NCBI RefSeq assembly: GCF_022414595.1
Contig: NZ_JADWYO010000019.1
Location: 1 to 64,000 of the forward strand
Direction: 5' to 3'
DNA: 64,000 nucleotides
DNA from: Streptomyces sp. MUM 203J
Lineage (GTDB): Bacteria; Actinomycetota; Actinomycetes; Streptomycetales; Streptomycetaceae
Numbering within the stretch: the stretch's first letter is position 1; each line of letters starts with the position of its first letter. This document shows, in pieces, positions 31,788 through 40,285 of the stretch. Under the pieces are notes generated by a model. It had not been told where the DNA came from and did not search any database. It was given only the letters and a program-made list of their open reading frames with translations. The translations under genes were made by a program, and so were the position numbers.

Positions 31788-33020
31788 TCAGTCCCGCTCG
31801 GTCTCGACGCGGAAGGCGTCCCGGACGGTCTTGAACCGGGCCCGGACGTCCTCGAAGTCGGTGCCCTCGCAGACGTACCAGCCCAGGACGTCGTTCGACC
31901 GGGTGGGCGGGGCGAGCACGTCCCCGACCGACTTCCAGACGTCCGCGTCGAGCACGGAGTCGAGCGTCATCAGGTCCTCGCGGGTCGAGATCCCGGTGAT
32001 CCGCCCGTACTTGTCGGAGCCGAGGTACTCGGTGCCGATCTCAGGACCGAGACGGGCGGCGGGCCGGTGGGACGGGTCCAGCTCCAGCCGGCACCACTCG
32101 CCCGCCAGGTTGATGCCGCGCCCGGCCTCGACGGCGGGCACGATCGACCCGCCACCGGCCCGCGCCCCGGCCTCCCCGAAGACCACCTCGCCGTCGTCCC
32201 GCAGGAAGAACTCCGCGTGCGAGACGCCCGTACGCATCCCGAAGCCGCGCAGCACGACGGCGTTCAGGTCCAGGATCCGCTGCTCGCGCTCCGAGATGCC
32301 GTGCTTCCGGGAGATCGTCCCGCCCGGCTCGTCGGCGTACTCCAGGACGGAGTAGGTGTACTGCGAGAGCTGTTCGAAGACGATCTCGCCGTTCTGCATC
32401 AGCGCGTCGACGTGGTACTCGGCGCCGCTGACGAACTCCTCGACGCGGTACTCGTGCCGGTCGTCGCCCATCTCCCGCCAGACCGCGTCCAGATGGCCGC
32501 GGTCGTCGACCCGGTAGGTGTCGCCGCAGGCCCAGCCCGCGTACGGCTTCACGACGACCGGGTACCCGACCTCCTCCGCGAACTCCGCCACGGCACCGAC
32601 CGTGTCGGGCCGCACCGACCGGGCGACCCGGATGCCCAGTTCCTCGGCCCTGCGGTGCATGACGTTCTTGTCGCGGAAGTTGAGCGCCTCGTCCGGGGTG
32701 AGCCCCGGGATGCCGTGGTCGCGGCGGCAGCGGGCGGCGGGCAGGACGTCGCCTTCGAAGAGCGGGAAGATCCGCTCGATGCGGTGCTCCGCGACGATGT
32801 GGCCGACCGCGGCCCGCACGGAGGCCGCGTCCTCCAGGTCGGCGTGGTACCGGGGCAGTTCCGCGGCCTCGGGGGCCTCCCAGCCCTCGGGGAGCAGGAC
32901 GACGGTGCGGACGCCGAGCCCGGCCGCGGCGTCGACGACGGCGCGGAACTGCGCGGTGTAGCGGCCGGCGGCGGGGCGGTAGACGACGAGGACGGAGCGG
33001 TGGTCTTGCGTCTGGTCCAT
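31788..33020 (-). CDS. ATP-grasp carboxylate-amine ligase
   Basis: This 410-residue ligase of the ATP-grasp superfamily activates a carboxylate as acyl phosphate and joins it to an amine. A preATP-grasp region is followed by ALNFRDKNVMHRRAEELGI, the ATP-binding lysine in YPVVVKPYAGWACG, RVEEFVSGAEYHVDALM, and the metal-binding segment GVSHAEFFLRDDGEVVFGE. The family includes dipeptide ligases such as BacD of bacilysin, as well as non-peptide ligases. Together with the BacA-like and cupin genes, formation of an amide or dipeptide from a cyclohexadienyl amino acid is plausible. Start ATG 33020; next downstream is the exporter, six bases away. Confidence 0.88.
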   Translation of the reverse strand: MDQTQDHRSVLVVYRPAAGRYTAQFRAVVDAAAGLGVRTVVLLPEGWEAPEAAELPRYHADLEDAASVRAAVGHIVAEHRIERIFPLFEGDVLPAARCRRDHGIPGLTPDEALNFRDKNVMHRRAEELGIRVARSVRPDTVGAVAEFAEEVGYPVVVKPYAGWACGDTYRVDDRGHLDAVWREMGDDRHEYRVEEFVSGAEYHVDALMQNGEIVFEQLSQYTYSVLEYADEPGGTISRKHGISEREQRILDLNAVVLRGFGMRTGVSHAEFFLRDDGEVVFGEAGARAGGGSIVPAVEAGRGINLAGEWCRLELDPSHRPAARLGPEIGTEYLGSDKYGRITGISTREDLMTLDSVLDADVWKSVGDVLAPPTRSNDVLGWYVCEGTDFEDVRARFKTVRDAFRVETERD

Positions 33021-33055
33021 GGGGATCTCCGGATCTCTGCGGGCTGGGGGCGTGG

Positions 33056-33820
33056 TCAGCGGACGGCCGTGGCCGCCGGCGCGGTGAACAGCTCGCCGGA
33101 CGGCGCGGCGCGGTCCAGGACGAGGGGCTGCTCCCGCCGCCCGTCCGCCGTCGCACCGGACCCGGTCCCGTCCAGTACGTCCGCGAGCCGCGCCAGCGCC
33201 TCCTCCACCCCGGCGCGTCCGCCCTCGTGCACCGCCTCGACGGTCAGGAGCAGCCTGCGGCGCCCGCGGTCGGTCTTGATCACGTCGCTCTGCCGCCAGT
33301 TCCACCTCCGCGAGTGAGCCCGCCCCCGGCTGTCGGCGTAGACGACCTCACCGGGTTCCGGGTGCTCGGGGGCCTCGGGCGCGCCGAGCGGCAGATAGAC
33401 CTCGCCGCCGTCGGCGGGCCGCACCGCCAGGGTGCCGTCGATGTCGCCCACGTCGCAGGAGGCGACGGGCAGCCGGACGGCGAGCGAGACGGCGTTGCAG
33501 AGGTCGACGAGGGCGTTGATACGGGGCAGCCGGTCGCCCTTGGCCACCCGCCGCAGCAGCGACTCGGCCGCGCAGGGGTAGCGGTTGGGGTTGACGTCGA
33601 AGGCCCGGTAGGTGTCCCGCCAGGCGGCCACCGTCGGCAGCGCGGCCACGTCGGCCTTGCCGAGCGCCCTCGCGTGCAGGGCGTCCTCCGCGTCGGTGAG
33701 CAGCGCCTCCACGGCGGGCTCGGCCCCCGCGACGTCGATCGCCGGTACGGCGATGAGGCCGAGGGCGTAGTGGGGGGCGCGCTCGTGGATCCGCGGGTCG
33801 ACGGTGACCGTCAGGGGCAT
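33056..33820 (-). CDS. stand-alone B3/B4 (PheRS-beta editing-like) domain protein
   Basis: This 254-residue protein consists of the B3/B4 fold of the phenylalanyl-tRNA synthetase beta subunit: AAWRDTYRAFDVNPNRYPCA, LLRRVAKGDRLPRINALVDL and SLAVRLPVASCDVGDIDG. In PheRS this domain hydrolyses Tyr-tRNA-Phe. Free-standing versions are widespread and mostly uncharacterised. Inside a gene set that seems to make a phenylalanine/tyrosine-like amino acid, trans-editing of mischarged tRNA as self-protection is an attractive inference. The C-terminal 50 residues are variable. ATG 33820. Confidence 0.85.
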   Translation of the reverse strand: MPLTVTVDPRIHERAPHYALGLIAVPAIDVAGAEPAVEALLTDAEDALHARALGKADVAALPTVAAWRDTYRAFDVNPNRYPCAAESLLRRVAKGDRLPRINALVDLCNAVSLAVRLPVASCDVGDIDGTLAVRPADGGEVYLPLGAPEAPEHPEPGEVVYADSRGRAHSRRWNWRQSDVIKTDRGRRRLLLTVEAVHEGGRAGVEEALARLADVLDGTGSGATADGRREQPLVLDRAAPSGELFTAPAATAVR

Positions 33821-34012
33821 GGGAAGTCCTCGCGTACGGGGTGTTGGGGACGGGTGACGACCCGTCCGACGCTAGGGCGGCCGGGGCCGCCTGCTTGTGA
33901 CCACTTCCGGCCGGTCGCGGGGAGCCACTTGGGCCCGTGTCCGGGCTGTGCCCGGCCCCCGCCGTCCCGCCGTGGGAGACCCCCTGCTCGAAGAGACCGG
34001 GGGAGCGCGCCC

Positions 34013-35242
34013 TCAGGCGCCGGGCGGGCTCGTGTTCCAGCCTGTCCGTGCGGTCGCCGCCGTAAGCAGCCCGCCCAGCAGGGCGACGCCCGCACCCACC
34101 GGCCCCAGGGCCTGCAGGGCCCCGCCGCCGCCGTGCGTGAGCATCTGGCCGCCTAGGAAGCCGCCCAGCGCGATGCCCGCGAACGTCGCGGACGAGTTCA
34201 GCGACAGCAGCAGCGGCCCGGAGCCCGGGTCCACCGAGAACAGCCGGTGCTGCTGCGGCGGCTGCGTGGCCATCGCGGTCACCCCCCACACCGCCATGGC
34301 CAGTCCCGCCCCCACCATGCCCTCCCGGGCGTACGGGAGGGACACCAGGACCAGGACCAGTCCGCCCAGCGCCGCCAGCAGCACCGGCACCGCGCCCGCC
34401 TTGTCCGTCGCCCGCCCGCCCAGCGCCGTACCGGCGACACCGGTCACGCCGAAGACCAGGAGCAGCAGGGACAGTCGCGTACCGTCCCCGCCCGTCGCGG
34501 GGGCGAGCACCGCCCCGATGTAGGTGAGGGCCAGATACCCGCCCGTCATGAACAGTAGGGTCGTCAGGACGGTCACCAGCACCCGCCGGTCCCGTGCCGG
34601 GGCGAGCCGCGCGGCAAGCCCGGGCGCGGCCGGCAGCCGCACCTGCGGCAGGCACAGCGCCACGGCTCCCGCACAGACCACGCCGAGTCCCGCCAGCAGC
34701 CAGAACGTCGCCTGCCAGCTCACCCCCGCCGCGAGCCAGGTCCCGAACGGCACCCCCGCCACGGTCGACGCCGACAGTCCGCCGAGGACCACCGCGAGCG
34801 CCCGCCCGCGCCGCTCGGGCGCGGCCAGGAACCCGGCCGTGGCGGAGGCCGCCGGAATGTACAGGGCGGCACTGGCGGCCGTGGCGACCCGGGCCGCGAG
34901 CAGCAGGCCCAGCGAGGGCGCGAGCGCCGATGCCAGGTTGCCGAGGGCGAAGCCGAGCAGCGAGATCAGCAGGACGGTACGGCGTTCGAGCCGCCCGGTG
35001 AGCGCCCCCAGCACCGGCGCGAGCACGGCGTAGGTGAGCGCGAAGACGGTGCTGACCCACCCGGCGGCGGCGATGCTCGTGCCCAGGTCACGGGCCACCT
35101 CCGGCAGAACCCCCGCGACCACGAAGGTGTCGGTGCCGATCGCGAAGGCCCCGACGGCGAGCACCGGCAGCACCCCGCCCCGCCCCGTGGGAGACGCTCC
35201 CGGGGCCGTCCCGGCGGCCGGAGCCGTACCGGCTGCGGTCAT
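34013..35242 (-). CDS. MFS transporter (AraJ/YdhP-like DHA1 family)
   Basis: This is a second major facilitator, 409 residues with 12 predicted helices. After a short Ala/Gly-rich N-terminus come VLAVGAFAIGTDTFVVAGVLPEVA and motif A LGALTGRLERRTVL. The DHA1 subfamily motif around GVPFGTWLAAGVSWQATFW is typical of sugar- or drug-efflux proteins. ATG 35242 overlaps the amidohydrolase stop (ATGA), placing it firmly in the same transcript. Two exporters in one gene set could mean export of a product and of a toxic precursor. Not to be confused with 30486-31781, to which it is only distantly related. Confidence 0.88.
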   Translation of the reverse strand: MTAAGTAPAAGTAPGASPTGRGGVLPVLAVGAFAIGTDTFVVAGVLPEVARDLGTSIAAAGWVSTVFALTYAVLAPVLGALTGRLERRTVLLISLLGFALGNLASALAPSLGLLLAARVATAASAALYIPAASATAGFLAAPERRGRALAVVLGGLSASTVAGVPFGTWLAAGVSWQATFWLLAGLGVVCAGAVALCLPQVRLPAAPGLAARLAPARDRRVLVTVLTTLLFMTGGYLALTYIGAVLAPATGGDGTRLSLLLLVFGVTGVAGTALGGRATDKAGAVPVLLAALGGLVLVLVSLPYAREGMVGAGLAMAVWGVTAMATQPPQQHRLFSVDPGSGPLLLSLNSSATFAGIALGGFLGGQMLTHGGGGALQALGPVGAGVALLGGLLTAATARTGWNTSPPGA

Positions 35243-36534
35243 CGGACGCTCACCCCCTCGACCACGCCCGCCCGGTACGGCTCCGCGCTCCCCGCGACCG
35301 CCTCGCCACCGAGCAGCACCAGTTCGATCCCGCCGGGCCGGCTCAGGACACCGATGTCCTCGGCCGGGTCCCCGTCCGTGACCACGAGGTCCGCGAGCCG
35401 CCCCGCCTGCACGGTCCCGGCGTCGTCGCCGCGCCCGGCGAGCCGCGCACCGTTGGCGGTGGCCCAGGTCAGCACGGTCGGCGCCGGAATGCCCGCCATG
35501 GTGACGTACAGCTCCAGCTCTCGCGCGTACGTCCCGTGCGGGGTCCACGCGAAGCCGAAGTCGTCGCCCGCGACGACCGGGATCCCCATCTCGGCCATGA
35601 GCGGCAGGATCCGCAGCGTGTTGTCGATCTCGGCCTGGAACTCCAGGGTCTCCAGGTACTCCGGCGTCTTGCCGTGCCGGGTCCCGGTGGTCAGCAGCAT
35701 GTGCGGCTGGTAGAGGCTCGGCACCACGAAGATGCCGCGCTCCGCGACGGCCTCCAGGGCCGCGTCGTCCGCGTAGGTGGCGTGGTCGATGACGTCCACC
35801 CCGGCGGCGATCGCGTTCCGGATCCCGCCCAGTCCCCGCGAGTGGGCCCGGATGCGCGCCCCGTGCTCGTGCGCGGTACGCGCGGCGACGACCAGCTCCT
35901 CTGCCGTGAAGAGGAGTTCATGGGAGCGCCCGTTGGGGAAGGTGTCGTCCCCCGACGAGAACACCTTGACGATCTCCGCGCCCTGGGCGATCTCCCCGGC
36001 GACGTACTCGGCCATCTCCTCGGGGGTGTCGGCCAGCCGCATCAGGTCCGTCGGAATCCGCTTCTTCACCTCCCCGTTCCGCCGCTCGGGCGGCCCCGAC
36101 ACCATCAGGTCGCGGCTGCACGGCGTGATCCTCGGGCCACGCAGCCGCCCCGCGTCGACGGCCTTGCGCAGCGCCATGTCGATGCCGGAGACGGAGCCCG
36201 CGCCGACGAAGCCGGTGTAGCCGAGGGACAGCAGCCGGGTCGTGTTCTCGGCGGCGGCCAGGGTGAGTTCGGGGACGGAGTACTTGAACAGCATCTCCCG
36301 CCCGTCGAGGACGTCGAGGTACGCGATGTGCGTGTGCCCGAGCGTCATCCCGGGCATGACGGTGCGTCCGCCGAGGTGGAGGACGTCCACCCCGGGGTCG
36401 TGCAGCGGGGCGAGGTCGACGGGCAGGACGGCCTCGATCCGCTCCCCGTCGATCAGCACACTGCGGTGCGGCAGCGAGGGCCTGCCCCGTCCTTCCTGGA
36501 CGGTGGCGTCGTGCAGCAGGGTCTTGCGTGACAT
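35239..36534 (-). CDS. metal-dependent amidohydrolase family protein
   Basis: This 431-residue TIM-barrel hydrolase of the imidazolonepropionase/prolidase-type amidohydrolases has metal ligands visible in MTLGHTHIAY (HxH), the bridging Lys in AEIVKVFSSG, His in IRAHSRG and VIDHATYADD, and catalytic Asp in VVAGDDFGFA. An N-terminal beta-sandwich (VMPGMT) is completed by the C-terminus. It could hydrolyse an amide, lactam or cyclic imide intermediate, or undo a protective group. ATG 36534; its stop overlaps the start of the MFS gene downstream. Confidence 0.88.
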   Translation of the reverse strand: MSRKTLLHDATVQEGRGRPSLPHRSVLIDGERIEAVLPVDLAPLHDPGVDVLHLGGRTVMPGMTLGHTHIAYLDVLDGREMLFKYSVPELTLAAAENTTRLLSLGYTGFVGAGSVSGIDMALRKAVDAGRLRGPRITPCSRDLMVSGPPERRNGEVKKRIPTDLMRLADTPEEMAEYVAGEIAQGAEIVKVFSSGDDTFPNGRSHELLFTAEELVVAARTAHEHGARIRAHSRGLGGIRNAIAAGVDVIDHATYADDAALEAVAERGIFVVPSLYQPHMLLTTGTRHGKTPEYLETLEFQAEIDNTLRILPLMAEMGIPVVAGDDFGFAWTPHGTYARELELYVTMAGIPAPTVLTWATANGARLAGRGDDAGTVQAGRLADLVVTDGDPAEDIGVLSRPGGIELVLLGGEAVAGSAEPYRAGVVEGVSVR

Positions 36535-36557
36535 GAGGGAGGCTCCCGTGGTGTGTG

Positions 36558-37187
36558 TCAGGCGTCGGCGTGTCCGAAGAGCGTCCAGACGACCTCCGCG
36601 CCCGGGCGTGTGGCCACCCAGCGCAGCCGGTGGGCGCGGACGCCGGGGGCGTTGGTGACGGCCAGGTCGGCGCCGCCGCGCGCGAGGATCGCGGCGGCGT
36701 CCTGGGTGGACCCGGCGTCGACCCAGCGCACCGGCCGGTCACCCAGTCCGGCGGGCGCGACCTCGGCGTAGATGCGGCGCACCTCCCACATGGCGGCCAC
36801 CGAGACGGGCCCGGTCCCCGGGGGCGGGCCGGGCTCGTCGTCCGCCCGGGCGGCGATCCCGTACTCCGGAGTGGCCTGGGCGAAGAACGCCCGCAGCCGC
36901 AGGCCGCCGTGCCAGTGGAACCTGGTCAGCCCCTGGTACGCACTGGGCACGAGGGCGAACTCCACCTTCCGCGAAACGAGTTCGCTGAGCACGGCGTCGA
37001 AGCTGGGCAGCAGCGCGAGGCGCAGCCCGTACCGCTCCGCGAGGGAGACTGCGGTGAGATGACTCGACGTGCCGGCGGGCCCCAGCGTCCCGAGCGAACA
37101 CCCGGGCTGCTCGGCCCACTGCCGGGTCAGCTCGGTCCAGCGCGCCCGGTACTCCTCGGCGGGCGCGAGGTCAGCGGGTGTAGCCAC
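36558..37187 (-). CDS. BacA-like prephenate decarboxylase
   Basis: This 209-residue protein has the prephenate-dehydratase type fold without an ACT domain. It resembles bacilysin BacA (204 residues, remembered sequence) along its length: SLGTLGPAGTSSHLTA, VEFALVPSAYQGLTRFHWH, LRLRAFFAQATPEYGIA, DAGSTQDAAA, GADLAVTN and WTLFGHADA all have counterparts. BacA-type enzymes remove CO2 from prephenate without aromatising the ring, giving a dihydro-hydroxyphenylpyruvate. A true dehydratase is less likely because the ACT domain is missing and WTLFG matches BacA. ATG 37187 overlaps the end of the AMP-ligase gene by 17 bp. Confidence 0.8.
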   Translation of the reverse strand: MATPADLAPAEEYRARWTELTRQWAEQPGCSLGTLGPAGTSSHLTAVSLAERYGLRLALLPSFDAVLSELVSRKVEFALVPSAYQGLTRFHWHGGLRLRAFFAQATPEYGIAARADDEPGPPPGTGPVSVAAMWEVRRIYAEVAPAGLGDRPVRWVDAGSTQDAAAILARGGADLAVTNAPGVRAHRLRWVATRPGAEVVWTLFGHADA

Positions 37188-38595
37188 GGTTCACCGCCAT
37201 CTTCTGGGCCACCTTGGTCTCGTGGTCGGGCTCGGTACGCCGGTCGACGATCCGCGCGGCCTTCCAGCTGACGAACGCGCCCGTGCTGACGATCGGGTCG
37301 AGCCCGTCGCTCAGCTCGGCCCGCACGGGCACGCCCAGGTCGGCGGCGGCCCGGTCGCACACCCCGTCCGCGACGCCCGCGGGGTCGTCCACCAGGCCCT
37401 TGAGCAGTTCGAGCCGGACCGTGAGCCGGTCCTGTCCGTCCGCGTCCCGCTCGATCACGACCTGATACCCGGCGGCACCGGTCACGCCCGTCATCACGGC
37501 GGTCTCGATCTGGCCGGCCGTGAACCGACGCCCGCCCAGGTCGAGCCGGTCCAGGGTGCGTCCGACGATCCGCACCAGGTCGCCCGGCATCTCGCAGTCG
37601 CAGCCGGACGGCTCCTCGATCGCCACGACGTCGCCGGTGCGGTAGCGGACGAGCGGCTTGACCCCGTCCACCAGCATGGTGACGGTCAGCTCCCCGCTGC
37701 CCCGGGCCCCGTGGGACCTCCCGCTCTCCGGTTCCACCACCTCGATCAGGTAGTTGGTCTGGGACAGGTGCATCCGCTTGTTGCGGCAGGAGGTGGCGAT
37801 CACGAACGCCTCCTGGGAGCCGTACAGGATGTTGTGCACGTCGGCGCCCCAGACTGCCTCCAGGTTCCGCGCCAGGGCCGGGGTGCACATCTCGCCGGTG
37901 ACGAACAGCAGCCGGACCGCGAAGTCGCGGCGCAGGTCGTAGCCGAAGTGCTCGGCCGCCTTGGCGAGAGTGAGCGCGACGCCCGGGGTGCAGCAGATGA
38001 CCTCCAGCTCCAGGTCCCGCATCAGCTGGAGGGCCTTCTGGAAGCCGATGACCGGGGAGTACGGCCAGATCTTGGCGTTCATGGAGCCGGTGTTGCGGGC
38101 CACGTCCCCCAGGGTGTCCCCGAAGGAGTGCACCTCGGTCGGTCCCATGAGCCCGATCCTCGGGGCGTGGTCCCCGAAGTGGTGCCGGAAGATCGACGCC
38201 CAGGACTCGGTGACGTGCGCGTTGCTCGCGACGACCTCCCGGCCGTCGCGCGGGCAGGGGGTGGCGGCGCCGGTGGTCCCGGTCGTCTCGTAGAAGAAGA
38301 CCGCGTCGGCCAGCGGCCGGCTCAGGACGTCGAGCATCTCCCGGCGGAGGTCGGTCTTGGTGGTGAAGGGCAGCGCGGTCAGGTCGCCGGGCGTGACGGA
38401 GGCGAGGTCGACGTCCTTCAAGTGCCTCGCGTAGAAGGGTGATCCGCTGCCGACCTGCTCCAGGACGGTCCGCAGCTGACGCGACCGCCAGCCGTCGAGG
38501 GCCTCCGGGGTGATGGTGCGGTCGTAGAAGGCGCGGTGGACGTCCAGGTACCGCGCGGCGAACTCGGCCGCGGGGCCGTGCGTGGGCAGCCACAT
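37171..38595 (-). CDS. PaaK/CapK-like AMP-forming acyl ligase
   Basis: This 474-residue adenylate-forming enzyme belongs to the phenylacetate-CoA ligase family. The P-loop-like motif is FYETTGTTGAATPCPRDGRE, the adenylate-binding region is NILYGSQEAFVIAT, the ATP motif is VRYRTGDVV, and a shortened C-terminal domain has GRTLDRLDLGGRRF. Unusual cysteines (SGCDCEMPGD) lie just before. It probably activates anthranilate, made by the neighbouring TrpE/TrpG pair, or a cyclohexadienyl acid as AMP or CoA ester. The ATG at 38595 follows GAGAGGAG; a longer frame upstream is low-complexity and rejected. Confidence 0.85.
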   Translation of the reverse strand: MWLPTHGPAAEFAARYLDVHRAFYDRTITPEALDGWRSRQLRTVLEQVGSGSPFYARHLKDVDLASVTPGDLTALPFTTKTDLRREMLDVLSRPLADAVFFYETTGTTGAATPCPRDGREVVASNAHVTESWASIFRHHFGDHAPRIGLMGPTEVHSFGDTLGDVARNTGSMNAKIWPYSPVIGFQKALQLMRDLELEVICCTPGVALTLAKAAEHFGYDLRRDFAVRLLFVTGEMCTPALARNLEAVWGADVHNILYGSQEAFVIATSCRNKRMHLSQTNYLIEVVEPESGRSHGARGSGELTVTMLVDGVKPLVRYRTGDVVAIEEPSGCDCEMPGDLVRIVGRTLDRLDLGGRRFTAGQIETAVMTGVTGAAGYQVVIERDADGQDRLTVRLELLKGLVDDPAGVADGVCDRAAADLGVPVRAELSDGLDPIVSTGAFVSWKAARIVDRRTEPDHETKVAQKMAVNRGYTR

Positions 38596-38926
38596 GGCGT
38601 GGCTCCTCTCGAAACTGGAAGGAAAGGGAATGGGGGGGAGACAGAGGGAGACAGGGGCGACAGGGGCGGGCCGGAACGGACGCGGGATCAGGCAGGGCGA
38701 CGAAGCCCTTCCGGGCAGCCGGAACCCATCCGGCGACGCGGTCGTGCCCCGAGCGTCCGCCGTGGCCGGGGCTGCGCGGTGCGGCCCGGCCGGGGGTACG
38801 CCCTGCCCGAAGGGGTCGGAGGAGGGGCGAGAGAGCCTGGGGTGACGGCCCCTCACGCGGCGGAGACGCGGCCCGGCACGGCCGGGAGGGGACGGGACAG
38901 GGGAGAGGACGGGCGCGGCCGCACCC
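38596..38926. other. gene-free gap within the gene set, with 10-base repeats
   Basis: No convincing coding frame. On the plus strand it is purine-rich, with about three 10-base units GGGAGACAG/GGCGACAGG at 38636-38665, so the leader of the ligase gene is pyrimidine-rich. A separate promoter for the ligase gene would have to lie here; no clear boxes were seen. Confidence 0.4.
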
Positions 38927-39640
38927 TCAGCCCAGCCCCCCGTTCACGTCCAGGACCGTCGCCGTGACATACCCGGCCCCCGGCCCCGCCAGGAACCGCA
39001 CAGCCGCGGCGACCTCCCCGGCCTCCCCCAGCCGCCCCACGGGAACCCGCGCCGCGTAGTCGGCCCGCCGCTCCCGGGGAATCCGCGCGGCCATGGGCGT
39101 GTCGATCACCCCGGGCGCGACCGCGTTGACCCGGATGCCGTGCGCGGCCAGCGACCGCCCCAGTCCCCGCGTCAGCGTGATCACGGCCCCTTTGGACGCC
39201 CCGTAGGCGGCATCGGGACTCCCCGACTGCCCGCTGATGGAGGCCACGTTGACGACACTCCCGGGCCGCCCCGCCGCGATCAGGAGACGGGCGAAGGCCT
39301 GCGTACAGAAGAACGCGGAGGTCGCGTTGCTGTCGAAGACCCGCCGGTACGACTCCGCGTCGTAGTCGAGGAAGTCCCGCGCCTCGTACACCCCGGCGTT
39401 GTTGACGAGAACGTCCGGCACTCCGTACGTCTCCTCGATCCGCCGGAAGAGCCCGGCGACGGCGTCCGGATCACCGACGTCGGCGACCACTTCGCCATGG
39501 GCGCCAGGACCGGCGCCACCGCCCCGGATGTCGACGGCGATCACGCGGCACCCGTCCTCCGCGAGAGCAGCGGTGACGGCTCGGCCGATGCCTCCGGCGC
39601 CACCGGTCACGACGGCGAGCGCTCCGTTCAGCTCCTTCAT
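38927..39640 (-). CDS. short-chain dehydrogenase/reductase
   Basis: This 237-residue classical SDR has the NAD(P)-binding TGGAGGIGRAV motif, NNAGV, the catalytic Ser in VASISGQSG and the YxxxK in AAYGASKGA, then the PGVIDTPMA loop. An Asp (VIAVDIRG) after strand 2 favours NAD(H). In bacilysin-type pathways SDRs (BacC, BacG) oxidise or reduce ring hydroxyl and enone groups; here it could act on the decarboxylated prephenate product or a dihydro-aromatic intermediate. ATG 39640; stop TGA at 38927. Confidence 0.9.
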   Translation of the reverse strand: MKELNGALAVVTGGAGGIGRAVTAALAEDGCRVIAVDIRGGGAGPGAHGEVVADVGDPDAVAGLFRRIEETYGVPDVLVNNAGVYEARDFLDYDAESYRRVFDSNATSAFFCTQAFARLLIAAGRPGSVVNVASISGQSGSPDAAYGASKGAVITLTRGLGRSLAAHGIRVNAVAPGVIDTPMAARIPRERRADYAARVPVGRLGEAGEVAAAVRFLAGPGAGYVTATVLDVNGGLG

Positions 39641-39679
39641 GGTTGATCCCCCCGAGTAGTGACGAGCCCAGGTCGGGAG

Positions 39680-40285
39680 CTAGCCCACGGCCCCGGCCGC
39701 GGCCCGGCTCCCCGCCCCCGCGAGAAAGTTCTCGAACAGCCGGAGCCCGTCCTCCGTCATGACGCTCTCCGGATGGAACTGCACCCCCTCGACCGCGAGC
39801 GTCCGGTGCCGCAGCCCCATCACGTACGCGTCGTCGAGCGACGTGGCGGTCACCTCCAGCTCCGTCGGCACGGGCTCGGTGACGATCAGCGAGTGGTAGC
39901 GGGTCACGGTCAGCGGCTCCGCGGCACCCGCGAACAGCCCCCGCCCGTCGTGCCGTACGGGACTGGTCTTGCCGTGCATCAGGTTCCTGGCCACGGCGAT
40001 CTCCGCCCCGTACGCCAGGCCGATGGCCTGGTGCCCGAGGCAGACGCCGAGCAACGGCACCCTTCCGGCGAAGGCGTGCACCAGCTCGACGTGCCCGGAG
40101 TCGGCGGGATGGCCGGGCCCGGGACCGAGCACCACGGCATCCGGCCGCGTCGCCACCAGCTGCTCGGGCGTCCGGGTACGCGAGCGCACCACCTCGGTCC
40201 GCGCCCCCAGGGTCAGCAGGTACTGATCGATGATGTGGCTGAAGCTGTCGTACGCGTCGACCAGCAGCACCTTCGGACCGCTCAC
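39680..40285 (-). CDS. trpG: anthranilate synthase component II (glutamine amidotransferase)
   Basis: This 201-residue class I glutaminase delivers ammonia to the TrpE-like partner. The nucleophile Cys is in GVCLGHQAIG, the catalytic His/Glu in VQFHPESVM, and the oxyanion region is VLGPGPGHP. GTG 40285 overlaps the partner stop as GTGA, so the subunits are co-translated in equal amounts. No other trp genes surround it, so this is a secondary, pathway-dedicated copy rather than the housekeeping operon. Similarity alone cannot separate TrpG from PabA; the partner decides. Confidence 0.88.
   Translation of the reverse strand: MSGPKVLLVDAYDSFSHIIDQYLLTLGARTEVVRSRTRTPEQLVATRPDAVVLGPGPGHPADSGHVELVHAFAGRVPLLGVCLGHQAIGLAYGAEIAVARNLMHGKTSPVRHDGRGLFAGAAEPLTVTRYHSLIVTEPVPTELEVTATSLDDAYVMGLRHRTLAVEGVQFHPESVMTEDGLRLFENFLAGAGSRAAAGAVG

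Noticed and set aside
37069..38442. Long plus-strand frame antisense to the PaaK-like ligase
   Set aside because: Composition is Gly/Val/Arg low-complexity without motifs, while the minus strand encodes a complete adenylate-forming enzyme.
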